From the NCBI RefSeq assembly GCF_003086295.3, contig NC_092051.1:66527772-66591771 (forward strand): a DNA stretch of 64,000 nt, in the 5' to 3' direction. Positions within the stretch are counted from its first letter, which is position 1. Each line of letters opens with the position of its first letter. This DNA comes from Arachis hypogaea. Lineage: Eukaryota > Streptophyta > Magnoliopsida > Fabales > Fabaceae. Shown here in pieces: positions 1-8,883 of this stretch. The notes beneath the pieces were generated by a model that made no database searches, had not been told where the DNA came from, and saw nothing but the letters and a program-made list of their open reading frames with translations. The translations under genes and the position numbers were made by a program.

Positions 1-9
1 CTTTGTCAT

Positions 10-2336
10 ATGAGCAGGAGCAAGGATAAGAACATTCTTGTGGAAGCAGATCCAGAACCTGAAAGGACTCTGAAGAGAAAATTAAGAGAAGCTAAATTAC
101 AACAATCCAGAGATAACCTTTCAGAAATTTTCAAACAGGAAGAGGAGATGGCAGCCGAAAATAATAATAATGTAAGGAAGATGCTTGGTGACTTTACTGC
201 ACCTAATTCCAATTTACATGGAAGAAGCATCTCCATTCCTGCCATTGGAGCAAAAAACTTTGAGCTGAAACCTCAATTAGTTTCTCTGATGCAGCAGAAC
301 TGCAAGTTTCATGGACTTCCATCTGAAGATCCTTTTCAGTTCTTAACTGAATTCTTGCAGATATGTGATACTGTTAAGACTAATGGAGTAGATCCTGAAG
401 TCTACAGGCTCATGCTTTTCCCCTTTTGCTGTAAGAGACAGAGCTAGATTATGGTTGGATTCTCAACCCAAAGACAGCCTGAACTCTTGGGATAAGCTGG
501 TCACGGCTTTCTTAGCCAAGTACTTTCCTCCTCAAAAGCTGAGCAAGCTTAGAGCTGATGTTCAAACCTTCAGACAGAAAGAAGGTGAATCCCTCTATGA
601 AGCTTGGGAAAGATACAAACAGTTGACCAAAAAGTGTCCTTCTGACATGCTTTCAGAATGGACCATCCTGGATATATTCTATGATGGTTTATCTGAGCTA
701 CCAAAGATGTCACTGGACACTTCTGCAGGTGGATCCATTCACCTATAGAAAACGCCTACAGAAGCTCAAGAACTCATTGACATGGTTGCTAATAACCAGT
801 TCATGTACACTTCTGAAAGGAATCCTGTGAGTAATGGGACGCCTATGAAAAAGGGAGTTCTTGAAGTTGATACTCTGAATGCCATATTGGCTCAGAATAA
901 AATATTGACTCAGCAAGTCAATATGATCTCTCAGAGTCTGCATGGAATGCAAGCTGCATCCAACAGTACTCAAGAGGCTTCTTATGAAGAAGAAGCTTAT
1001 GATCCTGAGAACCCTGCAATAGCAGAGGTGAATTACTTAGGTGAACCTTATGGAAACACCTATAACTCATCATGGAGAAATCATCCAAATTTCTCATGGA
1101 AGGATCAAAAGCCTCAACAAGGCTTTAATAATGGTGGAAGAAACAGGTTTAACAATAATAAACCTTTTCCATCATCCACTCAGCCACAGACAGAGAACTC
1201 TGAACAAAATGCTTCTAATTTAGCAAATCTAGTCTCTGATCTATCCAAGGCCACTGTGAGCTTCATGAATGAAACAAGGTCTTCCATTAGAAATTTGGAA
1301 GCACAAGTGGGCCAGCTGAGTAAAAGGATCACTGAAATCCCTCCCAGTACTCTCCCAAGCAATACAGAAGAGAACCCAAAAGGAGAGTGCAAGGCCATTG
1401 ACATAAGCACCATGGCCGAACCTACAAGGGGAGTGGAGAACGCAAATCCCAAGGAGGAAGACCTCCTGGGACGTCCAGTGATTAATAAGGAGCTTCCCTC
1501 TGAGGAACAAAAGGACTCTAAGGCTCATCTAGAGACCATAGAGATTCCATTGAACCTCCTTATGCCCTTCATGAGCTCTGATGAGTATTCCTCTTCTGAA
1601 GAGAATGAGGATGTTACTGAAGAGCAAACTGCCAAGTTTCTTGGTGCAATCATGAAGCTGAATGCCAAATTATTTGGCATTGATACTTGGGAAGTTGAAC
1701 CTCCCTTGTTCATCAATGAACTAAGTGATCTGGATCAACTGACATTGCCTCAGAAGAGACAGGATCCTGGAAAGTTCATAATACCCTGTACCATAGGCAC
1801 CATGATCTTTAAGGCTTTGTGTGACCTTGGTTCAGGAATAAACCTCATGCCCCTCTCTGTAATAGAGAAACTGGGAATCTATGGGGTGCAAGCTGCTAAA
1901 ATCTCATTAGAGATGGCAGACAGTTCAAGAAAACAGGCTTATGGACAAGTAGAGGACGTGTTAGTAAAGGTTGAAGGCCTTTCATCCCTGCTGATTTCAT
2001 AGTCCTGGATACTGGAAAGGAAGAGGATGAATCCATCATCCTAGGAAGACCTTTCCTGGCCATAGCAAGAGCTGTGATTGATGTTGACAGAGGTGAAATA
2101 GTCCTTCAATGGAATGAGAACTCCCTTGTGTTTAAAACTCAAGGATCTCCCTCTGCAACCATGGAGAGGAAGCAGAAAAAGCTTCTCTCAAAGCAGAGTC
2201 AACCAGAGCCCCCACAGTCAAACTCTAAGTTTGGTGTTGGGAGGCCACAACCAAACTCTAAGTTTGGTGTTGAACTCCCATATCCAAACTCTGAGTTTGG
2301 TGTTAGAGAGTCTCAACAAAGCTCTGCACATCTGTG
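10..2336 (+). pseudogene. gag-pro: gag-protease polyprotein of element 1, frameshifted
   Basis: Encodes a retrotransposon Gag (assembles the virus-like particle) followed by an aspartic protease. The start at 10 (MSRSKDK) matches the position and context of the F gag start. The Gag core is recognisable from FELKPQLVSLMQQNCKFHG through KYFPPQKLSKLRADVQTFRQ and LYEAWERYKQLTKKCP. The protease carries the active-site run LCDLGSG and later ILGRPFLA. The frame breaks near 430, a stop interrupts it near 746, and it shifts again near 1985. After the protease the reading frame runs directly into a tail starting TQGSPSATMERK with three (N)SKFGV/SEFGV repeats and a stop at 2334-2336. RT, RNase H and integrase are absent. 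No CCHC knuckle is visible. Confidence 0.85.
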
Positions 2337-2370
2337 AGGCTCCATGAGAGCCCACTGTCAAGCTATTGAC

Positions 2371-2402
2371 ATTAAAGAAGCGCTTGTTGGGAGGCAACCC
2401 AA
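2371..2402 (+). other. Post-pol conserved hairpin of element 1
   Basis: AAGCGCTTGTTGGG, loop AGGCAA, then CCCAA. The stem is TTGGG (2387-2391) with CCCAA (2398-2402), extendable by a G-T pair. It sits about 50 bp after the polyprotein stop. Equivalent hairpins follow pol in F (27437-27454), B (62062-62079), D (16789-16804, degenerate) and ORF1 of T3 (49189-49206), with compensating stem changes. The role is unknown. Confidence 0.75.
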
Positions 2403-2542
2403 TTTTTATTTATCTAACTATATTTTCCTTAGTTATATGTCTTTGTAGGTTCATGATCATGTGGAGTCACAAAATAAATATAAAAATTGAAAACGGAATC
2501 AAAAATACCAGAAGAAAAATCACACCCTGGAGGAGCATCTGT

Positions 2543-2716
2543 CTGGCGTTCAGCGCCAGAACATAGCATGGTGCTGGCGCTGAACGCCCAAAATGGGCAG
2601 CTTCTGGGCGCTGAACGCCAGAACAGGCATGGTTCTGGCGTTCAACGCCAGAAATGGCACACAAATGGGCGTTGAACGCCCAAAATGGCCACCAACCTGG
2701 CGCTGAACACCCAGGG
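2543..2716 (+). repeat. Block of about 31-bp units with GGCGTTNAACGCC palindromes (post-pol)
   Basis: Six units spaced 30-32 bp, each about half palindrome and half AT-richer spacer. Examples are TCTGGCG/CGCCAGA around TTCAG at the first unit and TGGGCGTT/AACGCCCA around a single G at 2666-2682. The same kind of block lies in the same place (between the post-pol hairpin and the env-like ORF) in D (16480-16640) and B (62248-62455). Confidence 0.85.
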
Positions 2717-2775
2717 TTGTGTGCAAAGGCATTTTTACATGCCTAATGGGTGCAGGGATGTAAATCCTTGAACAC

Positions 2776-2891
2776 CTCAGGATCTGTGGACCCCACAGGA
2801 TCCACTCAGGATCTGTGGACCCCACAGGATCCACTCAGGATCTGTGGACTCCACAAGACCCACTCAGGATCTGTGGACCCCACAGGATCCC
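2776..2891 (+). repeat. 29-bp tandem repeat, four copies
   Basis: Four head-to-tail copies, period 29, each containing CTCAGGATCTGTGGACCCCA and ending CAGGATCCA. TGTGG and CCACA flank ACC, so each copy is itself a small inverted repeat. D has about one copy at the homologous place (16388-16418). Copies 3 and 4 carry single substitutions. Confidence 0.9.
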
Positions 2892-3130
2892 CACCTACCT
2901 CCACTCACTTCTTCTCACCACTCTCTTTCACACAATCCCATAAACACTCTTCCCCAAAAACCCTTCACCAATCACCTCAAACTCTCTTCCCCATCACCTC
3001 TTCACCACTCACATCCATCCACTCTTCCCCATAAACCTACCTCATAAACTCCACCTACCTTCAAAAATTCAAAACTAATTTCCCACCCAAACCTACCCAT
3101 ATGGCCGAAACCTTCCCCCCCTCCCTTCCC

Positions 3131-3255
3131 TATATAAAGACCTCCATTCTTCATCAAATTCACACAACACATCCCTCTACACTCCTCTTGGCCGAAACCA
3201 CATCTCCCTCTCCCTCTCCATATTTCTTCTTCTTCTTCTTCTATTCTTTTGTTTA
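3131..3255 (+). promoter_or_regulatory. Candidate internal promoter and pyrimidine-rich leader before the env-like ORF
   Basis: TATATAAA at 3131-3138 is followed by a C/T-rich tract (3203-3250, repeated CTCCCT and TTCTTC) and by the hairpin module, about 190 bp before the ATG at 3330. The layout resembles a plant TATA promoter with a pyrimidine-rich 5' leader and could give the env-like ORF its own transcript. This is inference from motif and position only. Confidence 0.35.
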
Positions 3256-3290
3256 TTGCTCGAGGGCGAGCAATATTCTAAGTTTGGTGT
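3256..3290 (+). other. Hairpin plus AAGTTTGGTGT module before the env-like ORF
   Basis: TTGCTCG (3256-3262), loop AGGG, CGAGCAA (3267-3273): a 7-bp perfect stem, followed by AATATTCTAAGTTTGGTGT. The same module occurs directly before the 3' LTR of this element (5534-5570), with stem bases changed but pairing kept. Confidence 0.8.
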
Positions 3291-3329
3291 GGTAAAAGCA
3301 TAAGCTTTTTGTTTTTTCCATTACCATTG

Positions 3330-4478
3330 ATGGCACCTAAGACCGGAGAATCCTCTAGAAAGGGGAAGGGGAAGATAAAAGCTTCCACCTCCGAGTCATG
3401 GGAGATGGAAAGATTCATCTCCAAAGCCCATCAAGACCACTTCTATGATGTTATGGCCAAGAAGAAGGTGATCCCCGAGGTCCCTTTCAAACTCAAAAGA
3501 AATGAGTATCCAGAGATCCGACATGAAATTCAAAGAAGAGGTTGGGAAGTTCTAACAAATCCCATCCAACAAGTCGGCATCCTAATGGTTCAAGAGTTCT
3601 ATGCCAATGCATGGATCACCAAGAACCATGATCAAAGTAAGAACTCGGATCCAAAGAACTATGTTACAATGGTTCGGGGGAAATACTTAGATTTTAGTCC
3701 GGAAAATGTGAGGTTGGCGTTCAACTTGCCAAACATGGAAGAGAACGCACGCCCCTACACAAGGAGAGTCAACTTTGATCAAAGGTTGGACCAAGTCCTC
3801 ATGGACATATGTGTAGAAGGAGCTCAATGGAAGGCTGACTCCAAAGGCAAGCCGGTTCAACTAAGAAGATTGGACCTCAAGCCTGTAGCAAGAGGATGGT
3901 TGGAGTTCATTCAATGCTCAATCATTCCCACTAGCAACCGGTCTGAAGTTAATATAGACCGGGCCATCATGATCCATAGCATCATGATTGGAGAAGAGGT
4001 GGAAGTTCATGAGATTATACCTCAAGAACTCTACAAGGTGGCTGACAAGTCTTCCACTATGGAAAGGTTAGCCTTTCCTCACCTCATTTGCCACCTATGC
4101 AATTCAGCTGGGATTGACATAGAGGGAGATATCCTCATTAAAGAGGACAAGCCCATCACTAAGAAGAAGATGGAGCAAGCAAGAGAGCCCAGTCATGGAG
4201 CTCAAGAGGCGCAAGAAGCTCATTTCCATGAGATCCCTGAGATGCCTCAAATGCACTTTCCTCCACAAAATTTTTGGGAGCAAATCAACACCTCCCTAGG
4301 AGAATTGAGTTCCAATATGGGACAACTAAGGGTGGAACATCAAGAGCACTCCATCATGCTTCATGAAATAAGATAAGATCAAAAAGCAATGAGGGAGGAG
4401 CAACAAAGACAAGGAAGAGACATAGAAGAGCTCAAGGACATCATTGGTTCCTCAAGAAGGAAACGCCACCATCACTAA
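3330..4478 (+). pseudogene. env-position ORF (putative plant transposon protein domain)
   Basis: The ATG at 3330 (MAPKTGESSRKGKGK) is preferred over an upstream in-frame ATG at 3309 because B and D start MAPK at the same place. The basic N-terminus is followed by a conserved core with ERFISKAHQDHFYDVM, EYPEIRHEIQRRGWEVL, VQEFYANAW, LKPVARGWLEFIQCSIIP and INRAIMIHSIM-like runs, then a C-terminal coiled-coil-like Q/E segment. A TAA at 4374-4376 ends the main ORF (348 codons), but the same frame continues to a second TAA at 4476-4478 with a basic end (SSRRKRHHH). The position after pol is that of the env-like gene of Athila elements. I see no signal peptide or transmembrane segment, so an envelope function is not supported by the sequence. 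The family is usually annotated as a putative plant transposon protein of unknown function. Confidence 0.8.
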
Positions 4479-5533
4479 GGTGGATTCATTCCTTGTTCTT
4501 ATTTCTTCTGTTTTTCGTTTTCTATGATATGTGCTTATCTATGTTTGTGTCTTCATTACATGATCATCAATAGTAGTAACTATGTCTTAAAGTTATGAAT
4601 GTTCTATGAATCCATCACCTCTCTTAAAAAAAATGTTTTAAATCAAAAGAACAAGAAATACATGAGTTTCGAATTTATCCTTGAACTTAGCTTAATTATA
4701 TTGATGTGGTGACAATGCTTCTTGTTTTCTGAATGTATGCTTGAACAGTGCATATGTCTTTTGAAGTTGTTGTTTAAGAATGTTAAATATGTTGGCTCTT
4801 GAAAGAATGATGACTAGGAGACATGTTATTTGATAATCTGAAAAATCATAAAAATGATTCTTGAAGCAAGAATTAGCAGCAAAGAACAAAGCTTGCAGAA
4901 AAAAAAAAAAGGTAGGCGAAAAAAAAAATAGAAAGAAAAAGCCAATAACCCTTAAAACCAAAAGGCAAGGGAAATAAAAAGGATCCCAAGGCTTTGAGCA
5001 TCAGTGGATAGGAAGGCCTAAAGGAATAGAATCCTGGTCTAAGCGGCTAAACCAAGTTGTCCCTAACCATGTGCTTGTGGGTGTAGGTGTCAAGTGAAAA
5101 CTTGAGACTGAACGGTTAAAGTCAAGGTCCAAAGCAAAAAAAAAGAGTGTGCTTAAGAACCCTGGACACCTCTAATTGGGGACTTTAGCAAAGCTGAGTC
5201 ACAATCTGAAAAGGTTCACCCAATTATGTGTCTGTGGCATTTATGTATCCGGTAGTAATACTGGAAAACAAAGTGCTTAGGGCCACGGCCAAGACTCATA
5301 AAGAAGCTGTGTTCAAGAATCATCATACTGAACTAGGAGAATCAATAACACTATTCGAAATCTGAAGTTCCTATAGATGCCAATCATTCTGAACCACAAT
5401 GGATAAAGTGAGATGCCAAAACTATTCAAGAGGCAAAAAGCTATAAGTCCCGCTCATATGATTGAAGCTATGTTTCACTAGTAGTTTGGAATTTATAGCA
5501 TATTCTCTTCTTTTTATCCTATTTGATTTTTAG
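4479..5533 (+). other. 3' non-coding region of element 1
   Basis: No credible ORF. A-rich tracts near 4900-4930 and 5138-5146. Several segments, for example the one around GGTAGTAATACTGGAAAACA near 5252, are alignable by eye with the reverse complement of D 14870-15977, so this is element sequence and not unique host DNA. Confidence 0.8.
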
Positions 5534-5570
5534 TTGCTTGGGGATAAGCAACAATTTAAGTTTGGTGTTG
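5534..5570 (+). promoter_or_regulatory. Pre-LTR hairpin and polypurine-tract-like module of element 1
   Basis: TTGCTTG (5534-5540), loop GGGA, TAAGCAA (5545-5551; the closing pair is G-T), then CAATTTAAGTTTGGTGTTG abutting the LTR at 5571. This is where the plus-strand primer (PPT) should be, but the abutting sequence is not purely purine. Confidence 0.7.
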
Positions 5571-7398
5571 TGATGAGCGGATAATTTATACGCTTTTTGA
5601 CATTGTTTTTAGTATGTTTTTAGTAGGATCTAGTTACTTTTAGGGATGTTTTCATTAGTTTTTATGTTAAATTCACATTTCTGGACTTTACTATGAGTTT
5701 GTGTGTTTTTCTGTGATTTCAGGTATTTTCTGACTGAAATTGAGGGACTTGAGCAAAAATCAGATTCAGAGGTTGAAGAAGGACTGCTGATGCTGTTGGA
5801 TTCTGACCTCCCTGCACTCAAAGTGGATTCTCTGGAGCTACAAAACTCGAAATGGCGCGCTTCCAATTGCGTTGGAAAGTAGACATCCAGGGCTTTCCAG
5901 CAATATATAATAGTCTATACGTTGGCCAAGAATAGACGACGTAAACTGGCGTTCAACGCCAACTTTCTACCCAAATCTGGCATCCAGCGCCAGAAAAGGA
6001 GCCAAAACCAGAGTTGAACGCCCAAACTGGCACAAAAGCTGGCGTTCAACTCCAAGAAGGACCTCTACACGTGCAACACTCAAGCTCAGCCCAAACACAC
6101 ACCAAGTGGGCCCAGAAAGTGGATTTATGCATCAATTAGTTACTCATGTAAACCCTAGTAGCTAGTTTATTATAAATAGGACCTTTTTCTATTGTATTAG
6201 GTATCTTTGGTCTCAGTTTTAATCCATTATTCATCTTAGGAGACTATTGATCACGCTTTAAGGGGCTGGCCATCTCGGCCATGCCTGGACTTTTCACTTA
6301 TGTATTTTTAACGGTAGAGTTTCTACACTCCATAGATTAAGGTGTGGAGCTCTGCTGTTCCTCAAAGATTAATGCAAAGTACTACTGTTTTCTATTCAAT
6401 TCATCTTATTTCACTTCTAAGATATCCATTCGCACCCAAGAACGTGATGAAGGTGATGATTATGTGTGACGCTCATCACCATTCTCCCCTATGAACACGT
6501 GCCTGACAAACACCTCCGTTCTACATGAAATAAGCTAGAATGAATATCTCTTAGATCTCCTAACCAGAATCTTCGTAGCGTAAGCTAGAATGATGGCGGC
6601 ATTCAAGAGAATCCGAAAGGTCTAAACCTTGTCTATGGTATTCCGAGTAGGATTCAATGAATGAATGACTATGACGAGCTCCAAACTCATGATTGCAGGG
6701 CGTTAGTGACAGACGCAAAAGGATAGTAAATCCTATTCCAGCATGATCGAGAACCGACAGATGAATAGTCGTGCCGTGACAGGGTGCGTGAGCATATTAT
6801 TCACTGAGAGGATAAGATGAAGCCATTGACAAGGGTGATGCCTCCAGACGATTAGCCGTGCCGTGACAGGGCATTGGATCATTTTCCCGAGAGAGGACCG
6901 AAAGTAGCCATTGACAGTGGTGATGTATCACATAAAGCCAGCCATGGAAAGGAGTAAGACTGATTGGATGAAGATAGCAGGAAAGCAGAGGTTCAAAGGA
7001 ACGAAAAGCATCTCCATTCGCTTATCTGAAATTCCTACCAATGATTTACATAAGTACCTCTATCCCTATTCTATTATTTATTATTCGAAAACACCATTAT
7101 CAATTTATATCTGCCTGACTCAGATTTACAAGGTGACCATAGCTTGCTTCATACTAACAATCTCCGTGGGATTCGACCCTTACTCACGTAAGGTATTACT
7201 TGGACGACCCAGTGCACTTGCTGGTTAGTTGTATCGAAGTTGTGAACCATGGTATTGGCACCATGTTCTTGGCGCCATTGCCAGGGAAAGAAAGAGCCAT
7301 GAATTTTACATAATCAAAGTGTAATCACGATTGCGCGTACCAAGTTGCTCACGTTGCCAGGGATTGTTTGAGCCTGGACATCACAATTTCGTGCACCA
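5571..7398 (+). repeat. 3' LTR of element 1
   Basis: Starts TGATGAGCGGATAATTTATA and ends AATTTCGTGCACCA. It contains palindromic words in U3 (5947-6053) upstream of TATAAATA (6171-6178). At 1828 bp it is longer than its relatives (1541-1688 bp) because the last 160 bp carry two degenerate copies of LTR-end plus primer-binding site plus leader (near 7270 and 7351). The segment GGATTCGACCCTTACTCACG near 7171-7190 is shared by all LTRs of this family. Confidence 0.9.
5947..6053 (+). repeat. U3 palindrome block of the element 1 LTR
   Basis: TGGCGTTCAACGCCA at 5947-5961 (7-bp arms around C) and at least three diverged units to 6053, lying 120-220 bp upstream of the TATA box. Homologous blocks lie in the LTRs at 8884-10463, 13292-14832, 46389-47931, 52808-54495 and 54562-56103. 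Confidence 0.85.
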
Positions 7399-7566
7399 GA
7401 GGTACCACTAGAGACACAAGCCGCCACAGAGGTTCAGTAGCCTCCTAAGGATCCACAGCCTGAGCCACAGCCTGAGCCCGAGCAACAGCCACAGCCTGAG
7501 CCACAGCCACAGCCTGAGCTACAGCCCGGCACGATTGTTGTCCCCCATCCCGAGTTTCAGCAGTAG
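7399..7566 (+). pseudogene. C-terminal fragment of a T3 env-like ORF
   Basis: One frame gives a proline/glutamine/glutamate repeat (PQPEPQPEPEQQPQPEPQ and so on) ending PHPEFQQ and TAG at 7564-7566, with one upstream stop at 7438-7440. I assign it to the T3 env-like ORF because the next features are the T3 3' region and LTR; the body of that ORF is not adjacent. Element 1 was inserted immediately 5'. The assignment is inference. Confidence 0.5.
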
Positions 7567-7605
7567 CATCGAGGATGATGCTTCATCCTAAAGTGTGGGG
7601 AGGTC
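7565..7605 (+). other. T3 post-env hairpin module
   Basis: AGCATC (7565-7570), loop GAGGAT, GATGCT (7577-7582), then TCATCCTAAAGTGTGGGGAG. It overlaps the stop codon of the env-like fragment. A second copy of the module lies before the T3 LTR at 10846-10882. Confidence 0.7.
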
Positions 7606-7782
7606 ACCGTTCGTGACCGGTGAATAGCATTTATATGGTGAATTTTTAGACATTTATCCTCTAGTTTCTGCTATTTTATTTTATTTCGCATTTTATCCTT
7701 GCACTTTATCTTTGAGATCATTTTGGGATTACTGTACATATTTGTTATTGTGGATACCCTTATTTTGGTTGTTGCACTCTTT

Positions 7783-7830
<48 letters not shown>

Positions 7831-8883
7831 CATTTTGGCTTTTGATTGTAATTAGAAAAATATTTTGGATTGTTAAAACCAAGTTGACCCTTTTTGTATA
7901 AGGATTGTGTTGTGATTGAAAAAGGGGTAAACTAGGGAATTTTTTTTTAAATTTCTAAATCACAACATTGCATTAGAATAATCTTAGTTAATATAATGAA
8001 AACTCCCAAGAAAATCCATTTCTAGAATACCACCCTAATTGGTTGAAATTTTTTTTTTAGAACTTGCTGGATTAACACACTTTGTGGATCATGTTTTGAG
8101 TTAAGAACACAAGCATGAGAGTTTTGAGCCTAACTGTGTGGTTACATCATATAACCACTTATTTTCATTCTTGTGTGTATTATTCTCTTCCTATGATTGT
8201 AATCTTTGATTTGCTTGATTCTTTATGTCCATTATTCTGTGTATACATGCATTTACATGATTGAGGCCATTGTTCAAATAGCTCACTTACCTTTTATCTT
8301 CCATTGCTAGCCAATTTTGAGCCTATGCTTGACCCATTTGTTCTTAATTGTAGCACATTACAAGCCTAAGTGAAAAACAATAAATGTCCTTTGTTTGGAT
8401 CTTTGATTAGCTTAGGCTAGTGAGAATGTTCATCATTAGAATTTGGGAAAGTTGGGTACATTGGGTAGAGATAAAAGTGTGTTTTTGTATTTATGTTGAA
8501 AATTTTGTGAATTGGGTACATACTCATGTATTAATCATGTGTAACCCCTATGCATTGTTGTTCTTGTATATAGTTTATGTTTCTTTCAAAAAAAGAGAGA
8601 GAGAAAGAACTGCAATAAAAAGGGGACAAAAATACCCCAAAGTTCAAAGCTTAATAATGATCAATGCATGTGTGTGGTAATCAAAAGAGAATATATGAGT
8701 GTGTGTAAAAGTGAAGAATGGATAGCTAGGTTTGTTTAGAATTGTATAGGTTGTCATATATTAGGTAGGAAGTTTAAGTTAATCAAAGATTCAAATCTTA
8801 AGCTCACTTGACCATATGCATCCTACCTTGACCCTAGCCCCATTACAACCTATGGGAAAGTCCTCATGATATTTGTATGCATG
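7606..8883 (+). other. T3 3' non-coding region, left part, with (TA)n microsatellite
   Basis: AT-rich sequence without a credible gene. A TA dinucleotide run spans 7785-7826. It continues at 10464 after the solo LTR. Confidence 0.7.
8879..8883. repeat. Target-site duplication GCATG of the solo LTR
   Basis: GCATG at 8879-8883 directly left of the LTR and GCATG at 10464-10468 directly right of it. Confidence 0.9.

Larger units (their letters stand above)
1..7398 (+). mobile_element. Element 1: non-autonomous Athila-type Ty3/gypsy element, 3' part
   Basis: The window opens a few bases before the gag start of this element and runs to the end of its 3' LTR; the 5' LTR and leader lie outside. Order: gag-protease ORF (broken), post-pol hairpin, palindrome block, 29-bp tandem repeat, env-like ORF, 3' non-coding region, 3' LTR. 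No RT, RNase H or integrase sequence lies between the protease and the post-pol hairpin, so it must depend on proteins supplied in trans. The LTR is of the same family as A, B and D. The Gag N-terminus (PEPERTL) is closer to element F (TEPERTL) than to B or D (MDLSGNEQ), so the element looks mosaic. It was inserted into the T3 env-like ORF; the right target base run is GAGGT (7399-7403) and the left one is outside the window. Confidence 0.85.

Noticed and set aside
3330..4478. True retroviral envelope gene
   Set aside because: The ORF is in the env position, but no signal peptide, cleavage site or transmembrane helix is visible; described as env-position ORF only.
7401..7566. PQPE-rich host storage or cell-wall protein gene
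   Set aside because: Short fragment between retrotransposon parts, without start codon, with an internal stop; best read as the tail of the T3 env-like ORF.
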